Assembly: GCF_013373865.1 (NCBI RefSeq)
Contig: NC_050467.1
Location: forward strand, 24,512,996 to 24,576,995
Direction of reading: 5' to 3'
From: Monomorium pharaonis
Taxonomy: Eukaryota > Arthropoda > Insecta > Hymenoptera > Formicidae
Length of the DNA stretch: 64,000 nt
Below the pieces are notes generated by a model, which saw only the letters and a list, made by a program, of their open reading frames with translations, had not been told where the DNA came from and ran no database searches. Below are positions 34,914 through 47,900 of this stretch, piece after piece. The position numbers and the translations under genes were made by a program. Position 1 is the first letter of the stretch, and each line of letters begins with the position of its first letter.

Positions 34914-36123
34914 TTAATATATTCTATCTAATCCTTCCACTTCTTTCTTCTCGTCAATGTTGCTGTTTATCCTTATGGAATTAATCCGCAGCATTGTGTG
35001 CTGTATTCTGTAGACTGAAAGATAGAAAGAACATTAATTAAATAAAGTGAGGAGCGAAAGATAATATCGTTTCTTGTTATCTTACAATTTATACGACGAT
35101 ACTGTTTTCTTGGTCGAAATCTGAACCGAGTTTTTGTGTGGGACAGAGTTTTCTCTATAACCGTTGCGTCGATAGAAACCAATTCTCTATTCAGGATTGG
35201 TCTGCCTATGAGGGTAAAGTCTTTACTGCCAACCAGCAATACTTTCTCCAGTTTCAGCTTATCGCCTATGTTTGGTGGCCAGAATCCTTCAATAATTATA
35301 ATGTCGTGTTCCGTTACCTTAAACTGTTTTCCACATACTTGCACAATTGCGAACATACGGCCGGTCATGTCGCTTGCAATCTGATTGTTGATTTCATTTG
35401 TTACATCTGCAAAATAAAATATTTTTTGTAACCACTCTCTCATAAAAATTGAACACTGTTCATACAAATTTATAGAAATTAATAATAAGATAAGAGGTTT
35501 TTATTTGTCTTATGTAAAATAATTATATTACAAACCGGTACATATTTTCTCTCTTTCTTCATCCCACTCTTGTATTTCTGTTTGATAATCCGGAACTGAT
35601 CTCATATATGGTGGTTTAAATGTCCGATATCCTGCTATTGGTATCTCCCACAATCTTAATGCTGAAACAAAAGATTATTTCTCAATATCTTTCTTGCGTC
35701 ATGTAAATTTTTTTGTTTTATGTATTTTATGTTAAAATTTAAATATAAAATAATGTTAATACATTTACCATGAAACTTTAATAAAACAAAATATAATTCT
35801 TTTAATTTCTTTATATATCTATGTAGAAAATTGCATATAAAATTCTTGAAATTACATCAATAGATTTGTCGTAAAATTTCAATCTGACAAAATAGCGATA
35901 TTATAGACTTTTAAAATTAAAGGCCTTGAAAACTGCGAGTAGTAGAAAGGTTATGTTTGCATTCGAGAGAGAGGTTGTCTTTGCTGCACAGTTTCCACAT
36001 AATCACAATTCGTAATTACGTACCGGGATAATATTGCTTGCAAATCGCGATCGGTGCCACTCTTCTCAGACAATTACTCGTCACATAACTAAAGAGTCTC
36101 GAGAAACCGAGTAAAGTCGCCAT
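34914..36123 (-). CDS. mRpL21: Mitochondrial ribosomal protein L21 (bL21m)
   Basis: Four coding exons: 36024-36123, 35536-35661, 35086-35406, 34914-35014; 215 residues. It begins MATLLGFSRLFSYVTSNCLR, a basic, Ser-rich leader suited to mitochondrial import. The bL21 domain occupies the third exon: FAIVQVCGKQFKVTEHDII, GDKLKLEKVLLVGSKDF, then TKTRFRFRPRKQYRRIN. It is closed by HTMLRINSIRI from exon 4, which matches the conserved LRINSI end of animal L21m. Role: large-subunit protein of the mitoribosome that contacts 23S-like rRNA. All four junctions keep frame (phases 1, 1, 1). It is divergently arranged with the phosphotransferase gene, start codons 1.08 kb apart. Reading through the last donor would give a different C terminus lacking the conserved LRINSI, so the spliced form is preferred. 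Confidence 0.95.
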
Positions 36124-37203
36124 CGTGGTACGCAACGGCGATATATGATTCGGTGGCCGGTGCGCGCGTTCAGCAGGTAAAGCAGATCAATGAGCGAGCA
36201 GTGAATAAGTGATTTTCTCGCCTAGTTTTCAAAACAAAATTAGAAAAATTAAGTTACAAAAGTTTATTTTATTTAATTCGCTGTACATAATTTCTTTAGA
36301 CATTAGTTTGTTCGTTTTATTTGAAATCCCCAAAATATAAAGGCTGTGTTTCAAAATTGCAGTCTGAAAATCTATAGTTTCCGTTACATACATATATTAT
36401 AAAATTTTCAGTACTTCCTCTTCTTCTTTTTTGCTCTTTGGATTATCGGTCCTCCAGGGGCAAAGTACCACGCTTTATTTTCAGTACTGACAGCAATTTT
36501 GAAACGCAGAGCCAAAATATTCGGATGTTGAAGGAGGGAAAAAGTGAAGATGTACTGAGTACAAAAAGTACAAGCCATCAAACAGTCACGTGGGACTCCA
36601 CGTAAGATTTTAGTTGCCGACGTAATTTCGTATTGGGCAAACTTCCAAATAATATTATGTAACGGAAATTTATATACGCAGATCAGTGATTGCGGATTTT
36701 TCAGATCCAGGAAAATTTTTTGCAACATTGGATTCCGGTTCGATTGCGTTGACGCGCGGCCGGATGATGAGGAGGAACAGACGGTGCACACACTACAGTG
36801 TAGCTGAGTGTAACTACAGTGCTGCCAATCCCTACAAGTTTGCCTACCCTGTGCACTGCTGCCAGAGCAGCCTGGAGCAGCCCCAGCAGGAGAGCAGCGA
36901 CAAGACCGGAAGACCCCCGTGCCGTGCGGAGCGCGCAGAAATGTCGTACGCGTGACGCGACGGTCACTTGTTATGTTTGACCGTCCTGCCGTGGGTGATC
37001 ATCTCATTGGTGATAGTGCGCCGCGCCGTCGTCGCGTCTCCGTCTTTGCAGCCTTTGCAGGAACGACCGCAGTAACCGAATTCCACGTGTCCCTCGCGTT
37101 CCCCTCGTTTCCTCTCCTCGACTGCCTGCTGCTGCTGTTGGCGCCTACGGTTCGGTGACACGACGGCGTCGGAGCGACGCGCGCGCGGCTCCCAGGAAAG
37201 AGC
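36124..37203. promoter_or_regulatory. Head-to-head promoter region, mRpL21/CEPT
   Basis: About 1.1 kb between divergent ATGs. The right half (about 36690-37200) is CpG-rich and probably contains the phosphotransferase 5' UTR; the left 600 bases are AT-rich. Open frames here (for example 36408-36791 minus, 36686-36955 plus) show no domain and differ between strands, so they are not called. Confidence 0.5.
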
Positions 37204-40200
37204 ATGCTGTTCTACAAGGACAAATTACTGTCGCCCGGTCAGCTCAAGCGGCTCAGCGAGCACAAATACAGCTGCACGAGCAATAGCCTCCTCGACGGCT
37301 TCTTGCAGCCATGGTGGGACTGGCTGGTCAGCAAGGTGCCGCTCTGGTTAGCGCCCAATCTCATCACCGTCCTCGGCCTGATCGTTAACATCGTCACTAC
37401 CTTGATTCTCGTCTATTATAGTCCGGATGCAAGAGTCGAGGTAGGTACAGCCCGAGACCCCGTCAGATTTCCTTCTACCCTCTCAAACTTGTTTAACCTT
37501 CTACCCTGTCGAAAATTTATTGGGACAATTGATGAGTCTGCTGCGGTCTAGCCCTTCTTGAGCCCCGTCGTATCTGTGACGCATACCTTTCTTATCAACA
37601 TGAGAAAAACAATCTCTGCTTGTTGCTTCATATGTCATAAGATTGTCTGCTAGTAACTTTAGATGTCATCTAAATTTTATATAAATGAAAAAAACTTGAT
37701 TAGTCATTGGAAGCAAGATCTAAAAAAAAACTTAATTATTACAGAAATTTTCTAACATTTTTGAATTTTATGTTAATTACATATAAATACAAAATTATAA
37801 ATAAAAAATGTTTATTGTTTGTTTTCCAAACAGTTTTATATTATTTTCTACTTTTTCTAATCAGAGCAGGATAATATTTTTGATTTGAACTAGTTTGTTT
37901 AGTTTAATAACTAGTTTTATGGAAACAAATCAAGGTAGAAAACTTATGAATCATCAAGTAATCATGACTGAATGATTGAATGATTTTCTCTTTAAAGAGA
38001 CAATATTACTAGCGAGTATGCAAATCATGAATATGTAATAATTCATAAATTATTAGAGCAATAATGTTTTTGCTCTTATGTAACTCTACTATTGTTATTA
38101 TCATTATCATAAAAACTGAGTACTGTATCTATGCAATTATATTTAAATATATTTTTAACTTTAGAACAAGCAAATATTTTTATATAAAAAATTTAACAAT
38201 GGATATATAATTCGGTATAATAAACTAGATAGTCTATACTGCAATAAAATTGATTAATGTGACATTATTTTCATTTTTCAGGCACCAAGATGGGCATGTT
38301 TTTTGTGTGCACTTGGCCTGTTTATATATCAGAGTTTAGATGCTATTGATGGTAAACAGGCCAGGAGAACTGGCACATCCACACCGCTTGGTGAGTTGTT
38401 TGATCATGGATGCGATTCGATATCGACAGGTGAATAAATGCTGCACTATCTCTTATCTCATCTATTAGAGACATTTTAATTGATGATATTTATCTTGTTT
38501 TTAGTGTTTGTTGCTTTGTCGGCGTGTATAGCTGTACAATTAGGATACTACCCAACGTGGATGTTTTTCCAGTGTTTCTGCGCAATGACACTTTTCTATT
38601 GCGCTCATTGGCAGACCTACGTTTCAGGTACAAAATTATTTTGTATAAAAATAAAGCGAGGCAGCCCATTTATTTAGTTTTATTTATTTAAAATATATTT
38701 TTAATATATTTTTAATAGGTTCTTTAAGATTTGGTAAAGTGGATGTGACAGAAGCACAGTTTACGATAATAGCTATTCATCTGATTTCTGCAATCTTTGG
38801 TCCACAAATCTGGATGATGGAGGTTGTATTATTTTTAATTGCACTTTACTATATTATATACATGGCAGGAATATCTTGTGTAGCAATTGATAGAACACGT
38901 TTTATATTATTCTTTTAGCTTTCTGCATGACTATAGTTTGATAAACAAGAATACTATATTTCACTCTGCTTTTTAAAAATTAGTATTATTTTAAATTGTT
39001 GCTAACGCAAGGTATTCGTTTAATTACACACACACACACACACACGCACGCGCGCGCGCTATTATAACTGCTTACACTATACAAGACGATTCAATTCTTT
39101 GCGCAAATAGCTTATAGCAATATTTTTTGTTAAAGATTAAATAGTTTAATATTTGAATTTGTATTTAAAAAAATGTAATTAGTATACAAGCAGAGTTATA
39201 GAATTTTTGCTTATGTGTTTTACTATGTGTTTTATATTCTACGGTAAGTAATTTTGATAGCTTAGCACACATACATTTATGTCATTATAAAATTTGTGTA
39301 TAAAAAGTAGAAAATTTTTTTAATTAATTATAAGTTCTCTAAAAATTATTGGTTGTGTTTACAAAACAAAAAAAAAACAGCTTTGCAACTATTGTAGAAA
39401 TTTTTTATATGATTGATTTAGACATTTAAATCTGACAAGAACTAAGATTGAAAACGATTTTATTAAAGATTTTATAACATAGTTGCTAAGCTGCTTTTTT
39501 CGCTGTATGCAACCATTTTTATTACATCTGCTGAGTATATAAAAATTATTTTACTAAGCCTGTTATTTTAATTTTTCTTATTTGAACACAAAATTGGGGG
39601 ACAGATTGAATATAATATATGAATATAAATTATGATATGAAACTCGATTTCTTATAATTTACATCTCACATAATTTTTACACATATACATTCACAAAAAT
39701 GGAAACATATATTACAACATTACAAAAGTTATATTTTGTACTGTTAAAAAATTATCCCAAAGATCTCCGCCTTGAAAAATTTTTTACCTTAGCAGTCATG
39801 ACACTATGCTAAAATTAATGAAAGTATTTTTTGCAGATACCATTCTTAGATGGTTTTATGTTTAAGTATTTATTAGGAGTTATGACAGTGGTGTGCGCAC
39901 TGGCAAATTTGTATTCCATATTTTCGGTGATTTTCACCGGAGGAGTGGGCAAGAATGGTTCCACTGTGGCTGTAAGTCTGTTAACTAGAATCTTTTATTG
40001 AACATGCAGAAATGGGAACAGCATGGCATGAGGAGCGGCGCTGAGATTACTTCTTTACTGCAAAATATTTACTGATTTTTAACACGCCTTTTTACTTCCG
40101 TATTCCCTACTAAATTATATCTCCCCCTCTTCCCTCTTGTTTTTGATAACCCTACATTCCTGCGAGTTTCATGATGAATTGTATGTCTCATAAGATTGAT

Positions 40201-43200
40201 AATTGTATTTATTCCATATATAAATTCGTATTTCTTAAGTTTTAACAAATTATTATGTCGAGTTATTAATTTCAGTATATACTGTAGAAACAGAGCTGTA
40301 AAAACTTTCTTCCTAATTCAGGTGACTGTTTCAATGTAAAAATTAGCCTTATGTGTGTTTTTTGATATTAAATTGATGAATAATCTTGTGACTGCAGGCT
40401 CAGCTTTTTTATAGATACATAATACTCTTTTATAAATAATAATGCTCTTTTGAAACAATTTCAAAGTTAGGGAATTTTCTTTGAAAAGTTTTAAAAAGTT
40501 AGCAGGCTAAATTATATATAAATTTATGTATATAAGATAAATGTAGATAAATATTGAAAAATCTTAATTTTATTCTGTAGTAATGTACATTAAATTTTTA
40601 CAGTGTTTTTTAAAAAAATACACAAGCACATTTGCCTATAGATAAAACACCGTGCTTGCGAAATCTGCACATAGATATAACAAATAAAAACAACTGGCTT
40701 TCCTGAAAATTATAACATGTCGAATCATAAAAGGCGAGATAGTTTTTGACATTCAATTCTCCATCGTACACAAATCAGCTGCTCCCTTGTGCCTTACAAT
40801 CCTGCAATTTTATTGCAATCAGAAAGAAAAGCATGTTCTGTTTTTACGTACAATGAATACGACCACAGATAGAACTAAGCCCATCCAGAGCGATATTATC
40901 GTGGCAGTGATATCGGAGAGATATAATTACAAGTGTTTGTACATATATGTATAGGGGTTACACGCACACAAGAAACAACTGTAACCAGCAATTCTCATAA
41001 CGAACGAAGGTCTTGTCGCTTTGTTTAGATCCCCGTGCTCGGTGTAGGCACGTTGAGTAACTACATAGCAATGGTCTTTTATGCAGGCTACATTCACGTG
41101 TTCCTTGAATTCTGTAAAGTCTTTGAATCTGGTGGGATTGGAAAAAACGGTTCCACAATTGCAGTAAGTCTCTTGTTAAAAAAATGGCCTTTTCCTAGAG
41201 CAACGTATTCTCATATTCTCTTTTTTTGCCATTCTGTACAGTAGAAATGTTGTCTCTGTTTGATACATTTCTTCATTTCTTGCTTGCTCTCTTCTCTATT
41301 GATCTTTTCTACTAGGAAACTTACGGGTCGGGTTGTAATTTACTATTCGATTGGATTACTAAACATCTATGTATGGCCATCTACATATTAAATCATCAGA
41401 GTGGTATATATCAGTATCTTGCACAACTTATATAAACGCTTCCTTTGTCTAATGTAGAATATCATAATATATTGCGCTTAATATAACAAGTTCTTCAAAT
41501 AATCTCTTTGCTCTTAGAAATTTATGCTTCTATTAGAGAGAGGAGAGTCTTATATTGTAAGAACCAAAAAATTGTAATCTGAATTAAAAAATGTTCTATT
41601 CTAAAGTAAAACAGGAAATGAATTAACTTTCATTCACATATACGAGATTTTGTAATGCTATACTTAATTGTGTAAAATAAAATTTTATTTGCTGTGCAGT
41701 TTTTATGTTTTGATTGTAATGAGCAGATACAAGATATCTATTTAAGTAAGAAGAATATTATTAGCACTTTCTTTAAACTCTGTATGTAGTTTATTTTTTG
41801 TGGAGTATGCCTGTAAGGAAATATGTGTTATTTTATATGTGAAATAACGGAACCAACACATTTTTGTGTATGCTGCACAGTGATAGCTTTAATTTCTTCA
41901 AGTCTTTTTCTAACTCAGATTTCGCGACACAATATATTGTTTCTTGCACTTATTTAATTACACGTGTATGCTCATGGTATATTATAGCAACAAAGTCTTT
42001 GCTCCGCACCTCTATATTTTATATATAAATTTATTCTTTCCCAAAAACTTGATTTTTTTTAATTACAAAGATTTTGAATAATGTTTACATAGTGCATTGC
42101 TCAAGACGAAAAGAAAGAAGCCTCAAATTTCATGTATAAATTTCATGCAGACTTCTTAAATAAAATGTGAGACTTGCATTACAGTTATACATTTATACGA
42201 TTATGAACAGCAGCCAGTATTTATAGAAACAAAATTTGCTCGATTTTAAATGCATATCAAGAGTATTTTCCTATGTAATTTTTAACATCTTAACATTTTT
42301 ATATATCTATCTGTTCTATTAGTTTTGTATCATAGTAGCATTATGAATTGTAATTAACATGGCGTTAATACGAAATTGTTTCAAAAGTGAAAAAACAGCA
42401 GATGTATTTCCTGATTTGTAAGTTCGCTTCTGTTATATAATTAACATGATACGGAGTGTTTGAAAGTCCTTGACACGAGGATAGCTTCTCCGATGACTAA
42501 TCAAAAGATCTTTCGTGTCGCTCTTATACAGTTGCCATACACTGGCATAGAGGTGAAGGTGTTTCCGTTATGGGCTGCTGTGGGCATCGCTATTTTACTT
42601 GCACAGAGCAGCATATCCGTCATTCTCGCCGGTGGTGTCGGAAAAAATGGCTCCACCGTCGCAGTAAGTCAGCTGAAAAAAAAGTAGTAGGACCAATTGT
42701 GTAGTGCACTTTGTTTGATTTTTTTTAAGTTTGTGATTTAGGCCCATGCTTCGTGTTTAGGCATTTACACTACAAAAGAAATTTGCTTGGGAAATCACTA
42801 TTATTACAGCGAGTTTTAATTATTAAATCGTAGAAAATTATACGACTTAAAAATAATTAGTAATAATAATAAAATAATAGAGTAGATTTTTGCTTCCAAT
42901 AGATAGGGCTTCCGGATACATGCCGCGTCTTGGTACAGCGTTGTACCAGGACGCGGCATGTATCCGGAAGCTCTTTCTATTGGAAGCAACGTCAATGGTC
43001 GTGAAAGGTTTAAGTCTAAAATAATAGATTTGTTCCTGTAGATAGACGGTGGGCCTAAATCTAATGGTGTCGTATAAAATTACTCACTGTTATTGTTTTC
43101 ACTTATATATTCATATTTGTTGTACCACATACTTTTTTCTACAGAGGACTCCATGTATATCCCTTCACCTCTTTCGCTTTTTCCTTTATATTTTGCAGTT

Positions 43201-44927
43201 ATAGAACAGTTTTCTTTGATTTATTATTTTTTATTCTTTTACTCGGAGCCAAATTCTTGTTAGAAAAATTGTAGAAAATTATATAAAAGTAAAAGCGTAA
43301 ATCTTGGCGTAAACTAATAGTAAAAAGGCTATGTTATCGCTTATATATTACTAATGATAATCTTTTATTGATCCCATGATGTGATTGCAAAAGGTTTATT
43401 TTATCTGTACGTATGTTTTGTAGAGCGTATTGCATGTGTCAGACGAAGTAACATTTAATATATTATAATAATTAAAATTTCATTTCTTAACACATTCCGT
43501 GCCAACTTAGTTTTATGTGATTTGATCTCTAGGCCGCGTGGTCACCAGTGATCCACCTAATTTATTGTATTTGTTAAATAACGTTTCATGATAGTTACAA
43601 CATTTTGAAAGTTATTATTGTAATTAAAAAGGCCCAATGTTAAAGACGTAGATATAGAAATATCAAGAAGTATTTTATTCTAGTTTTATTATAAATAAAA
43701 TATTAAACGGTTTGTGTGAAAGGAAGTATAAAGGCAGTATCAACTTGGGTCCTGGTGACCTCACATGGCTGTGTAACGTGTTAGTGAGTTTACCTATGAT
43801 AATTCACATATTTAATACGTTTAGAATAATTTATTTACTACTATTATAAGTCAAACCAATGTAAAAAACTTTAATTTCTCTTTACATATGTTAGATATGA
43901 ACTTTGCTTAAAACCTACCATATTTTTTTTTCATGTTTGCAACTTTTTTTATTAAATGCACATATAATGCGATATTTGTTTTATATATCTCTATAAAAAG
44001 AGAATCGAAAAACGTAATATACAGTGTGATAATATTTTTAAAGAAATTGTTTTACAAATTTATACATATTTTTAGTTTTTGGTACATATTTATGGTAAAT
44101 ATGCTATTTAGATAACATAGAACAATTTTAGTATATAGTTTTTATTAAAATATATAAATACTATTTATTTATTGGATTAAATCTGCACTTAATTGGAATC
44201 ACATTTTCTTTTCTTACAAATGTAAATTCTTGCACGTTGATTTACTATAAGTGTCTTCTTCAGAGTTGCTGCATAAGATTGATTTTGTTTTAGGGAACGT
44301 CCGTTTTATCTCCAATTATACCATTTAGCTTTGTGGTAGTACCAGCTTTTATAATATATAGAAAAAGTGCTGAACACGTCTACGAAAATCATCCAGCCTT
44401 GTATATACTTTCGTTTGGAATGGTGGCAGCCAAAGTTACGAATAGACTGGTGGTATGCATACTTATATATTCATGGTAATACGATTTGTTATTCGTAATA
44501 ATATCATTTCTTAATGTTGCTTTCCACAGGTTGCTCATATGACTAAAAATGAAATGCAATACTTGGACAGTTCGCTAATTGGTCCAGCTATGCTGTTTCT
44601 CAATCAATATTTCAACTTTTTTTTTAAAGAATACTGTGTTCTCTGGCTGTGTTTCGTAAGTTATGCACTTTTAAATTACGCCCTTTATTTATCAATGCAA
44701 TCTTCCACGATATTGATAAATAATGAAACACATATGTTTAGATCTGGGTCACTCTGGATTTTTTTCGATATAGTGCTCAAGTGTGTCGTGAAATATGCGA
44801 TCATATGAAGATTAAGTTATTCAGGATACCATGCAACTACCATACGGGCACTATACAGGTCAACGCTGCCGAGAAAAATGGTACTAATAGGTCACAACGT
44901 AACAGATTGCATAAAAAACATCACTAA
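37204..44927 (+). CDS. CEPT1: Choline/ethanolamine phosphotransferase with three alternative exons 5
   Basis: Constitutive exons: 37204-37440, 38282-38429, 38505-38627, 38719-38822, 44294-44452, 44530-44655, 44742-44927. One of three alternative fifth exons (39837-39971, 41029-41163, 42532-42663) completes the frame, giving 405, 405 or 404 residues, close to human CEPT1 (416). The CDP-alcohol phosphotransferase signature DG(x)2AR(x)8G(x)3D(x)3D is intact: D102, G103, A106, R107, G116, D120, D124. Multiple hydrophobic segments fit a polytopic ER/Golgi enzyme. GTSVLSP, LYILSFGMVAAKVTNRLVVA and IGPAMLFLNQYF match the family closely. Reaction: CDP-choline or CDP-ethanolamine plus diacylglycerol gives phosphatidylcholine or phosphatidylethanolamine. 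The last exon must start at 44742 (acceptor TATGTTTAG); this gives the expected DFFRYSAQVCREICDHMKIK, while reading through the exon 7 donor does not. The Drosophila counterpart is bbc. Confidence 0.95.
37441..38281 (+). other. Intron 1 of CEPT
   Basis: 0.84-kb AT-rich GT-AG intron. No additional exon or repeat family was recognised. Confidence 0.8.
39026..39059. repeat. (CA)n(CG)n compound microsatellite
   Basis: CA units grading into CG units in CEPT intron 4, upstream of the first alternative exon. Confidence 0.8.
39837..39971 (+). CDS. CEPT1: CEPT alternative exon 5A
   Basis: 135 bases, 45 codons, phase 0 on both sides; acceptor TTTTTTGCAG, donor GCT|GTAAGT. It encodes IPFLDGFMFKYLLGVMTVVC, a hydrophobic helix, and ends GGVGKNGSTVA. 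It would join exon 4 (...MME) and exon 6 (GTSVLSP...) directly. Using it together with 5B or 5C would insert a second helix and a second GKNGST block, so one copy per transcript is expected. Confidence 0.9.
41029..41163 (+). CDS. CEPT1: CEPT alternative exon 5B
   Basis: 135 bases, 45 codons, phase 0 on both sides; acceptor GTTTAG, donor GCA|GTAAGT. It encodes IPVLGVGTLSNYIAMVFYAG, then a segment with FLEFCKVFES, and ends GGIGKNGSTIA. It keeps the length and the terminal block of 5A but differs strongly in the helix, including more polar and aromatic residues. Confidence 0.9.
42532..42663 (+). CDS. CEPT1: CEPT alternative exon 5C
   Basis: 132 bases, 44 codons, phase 0 on both sides; acceptor CTTATACAG, donor GCA|GTAAGT. 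It encodes LPYTGIEVKVFPLWAAVGIA, then a second hydrophobic stretch ending GGVGKNGSTVA. The start (I/L-P-x-x-x-I-x-x-K-x-F-P) resembles the corresponding human CEPT1 segment more than 5A or 5B do, so it may be the ancestral copy. Confidence 0.9.
42891..42988 (+). ncRNA. Candidate hairpin RNA (long near-perfect stem) in CEPT intron
   Basis: Arms 42891-42937 and 42942-42988 with a GCGT loop. Over 47 positions there are 44 Watson-Crick pairs, one T-T mismatch, and two positions (42907 and 42930) that pair as G-U only if the plus strand is transcribed. The stem core (CTTCCGGATACATGCCGCGT) is much more GC-rich than the flanking intron. It lies on the coding strand of CEPT, between exons 5C and 6. 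It may be a microRNA-like or siRNA-producing hairpin, a splicing-control structure, or a palindromic transposon remnant. No target-site duplication was evident. Confidence 0.4.
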
Positions 44928-47900
44928 GGTCGACTAGTGATAATGAATGCTCTGTATGATTCGTGTATAAAGAAATCGCGATGTGTAACAAAGTAATAAC
45001 GCTTGTCAAATTTTGTGTACATAGACATTCGGATAGTACAGTTCATTTATTATCATGTTTATAATTTATGTTTGTTCCAGACTTAAGAACTTAGAAAGCT
45101 AACACTTGTGATTAAAGTCTTAGTTGAATTGATTAGCGATTATTACGGATTTTTAATAAAACGTACTATGCATCAAAGTAATAAAGTGCTACCGCGACGT
45201 ATAATAAAAATGGCACTTGTTCCATACTTAAAAGAAAAAAAAATGATAAAAATTATAATCTAGAATGTTGAAGAAGAAAAGAAGAGACCTCTATATATAC
45301 ATATTTATTTATCAAATTTATAACATCATTCTGTAGACTTTATAAAGTCTGTATGAAAATGTGACGAATTTGATATGAATATGCATTAAATTTTTAAATA
45401 TCGATCTCGATATATCTCATTGCCGTAGGATGTTTATTATAATAGAAATTATACATCAAATGTACAAGATCAAAAATCTCTTTATCATAAAGGAGTAAGT
45501 TTTTAGAAAATTAATATCTGAAATTCGTTTCTAGTACTAAATTAATGAGTTATGTTTTTAAATATGATTATACATATTTTTTCATAATTTAGTAACAATT
45601 TGCCAATAATATTTTTCGACAAAGATCTGAACATTTTTAAATAATTTTTTTCAAAAATTTCAATTTATAAGTTGATATATATTATTTATATATCAAATTT
45701 ATTAAAATTTATAAAGCATATAAAAAGAATTTGTTTTAAGTGTTATGTTTATTGAGTATAACAAACTGTATGAATTTTATTTTGAAATGTATAGTTTTCG
45801 ATCGTATGGAATGCGTCATGAACGTTTTCTATTTCTGCTTTTATGCGTGTGCCCGTATATTTGATAACCAGGAACGTTTTTAACGAAGATACTATAAATA
45901 TTATATGAGACATGTTAAGACGTAAAGAGACTAAAGACAGTTTCGGGTTTGCACTAGATACATTTGTCTACGTCAATAGATATATGACAATAGATACACT
46001 TAAGACGAATGATTTTATTAAGAGAATCTACATAAGTATCATATATATTCTGTGAGAAGCGTATTTTAAATATACTTCTACGTATTTTAATGAAACGTTA
46101 CAAGCAAATGGCAGATACATGCTTAATTCTTATTTGTGTATTATATTATACGTATAATTTTGTTAGTTTAATATTCCTCCTTGATAAATAATAATAATTT
46201 TTATAATAATTGAATTGGATGTAAAACAGTGATGTATGATAGGGAGTGTGTTAATGTTCATAACTTTTCTATTGTACTACATATTCTTGAGAAAATGTTC
46301 TAGGAAAATAATATATATAACAAAAGGAATGTTTTTTATATTGACAAGATATCTAAATGCGATAGCTTTTCTTTAAAATGTATTATTGAATTTTTTTCTC
46401 ATTTCTATCGTGTATTAATAATTCCAAAATGAATTGAAAGGAATTGATAACATTATTGCTTATAAATAGATGAAGTAAAACGAGTGGTCTAATTGTGTTT
46501 CTTTGAAAATAGTGCTGGATATGTACACGATACACTGAATGAAATGTAATTTTATTGTATTATATTTCAAATTTTCTTTCAAAGTTGTATTATATCTTTT
46601 GGATAAATAAGGTTATCATGAAGTATCAGTTTTCATTCTAATTTAACCGATCTTGTCAGAGCTTTTTTCATAAAAATTAACTTGTTTATGTCATTCAGTA
46701 AATCTAACATTAGTTATGTGCTGTTCGTTATCTTGTGATATCTAATAAAAATTGTTAATTGTAAAAAAAAACAAATAGATTTATCAGACGGAAATGTACC
46801 GACAGTAAGAAATTTTTACATTGTGGTGCATTTTATTTTCTAAAGCGAAAGACAGTTAATAAAAAAATTATTTAGAATTACGCGAACGATATGCATGTTT
46901 GTGCTTTAATTTAGCATTGCTTAACTTAAAATGTGACATGGAAAGGTAATATAATCGTTATTGTATGTGAGGGCGAGAAGAAATTTGTGTTAAGATTAAT
47001 ATTAACGTGTTTTATATATAGTGAAAATGCATCCTTGTATGTACTAACAAACTTCTTATGTATGTCAATATCACTCGTATTATACGTATTTTATGCATGT
47101 TACGAACTGCAAATTTTAGTTTTTTTTGGATTACCATCTGCATGTGCTAATTGGCCTCTGTACTTATCTCAAGATAAGCTTTAATTTAACCATACATTTG
47201 TAGAATAAAATTAGTGTACAAATTGCTACGTTTAAGTAGATTAATCCTTGTTTGGTAAGGAAAAAAGAAAAAATGCTTCAAAATCACATTAAAAATTGGC
47301 ATATTATAAATTCAAAGTTTTTGCAGTCTTAAATTTAGAGTAAAATATACAATATACAATATACTTTGTGTAAAATATACAATAATATAAAAAGAACAAT
47401 AATATGAATAACTAATTGTTATTCTAAGTATTGTCTTAAATACAGTATAATAAACAGTAATAGTGAAGTACGCTTATCAGATTACGATAGAGATACTTTT
47501 TCAGGGTCAATATTTCCTTTTTATTAGGAGAGATTGTAACAATGTTACTAATATTTAAAAATATTCTTTTTCGAATATTATAACTATTAACATAAATTGC
47601 GAATTTTCCTTGCGTGCTCAAAAAGCACGAAGAATTTCTGTTTTTCAGGATATAATATATCAAAATTGTTTTGCATGTTTTTCTGCCTGCTGCTTGGACT
47701 TTGTGCTTCTAAGTCGTTGCAAGAAAAATTCCAAATATAAAAAATTCCGAACACATATATCACTAGTACTTGAACTGTATAAAGTTCTGTTTTTTTTAGA
47801 GGTAGCGAACATTTCATTAGTAGAGGAGATGGACATAGATGATATATAAAATTAATTAATTTGTAATATTGTTTACACTTAAAGCTGAAAACTTTTTAAG

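Noticed and set aside
36686..36955. 89-residue open frame upstream of CEPT
   Set aside because: It lies in the CpG-rich leader region with a competing antisense frame, no domain and no in-phase continuation into CEPT exon 1.
44656..44808. Read-through of CEPT exon 7 into VSYALLNYALYL...
   Set aside because: It starts at a consensus GTAAGT donor. Splicing to 44742 instead gives the conserved IWVTLDFFRYSAQ-type continuation seen in the family.
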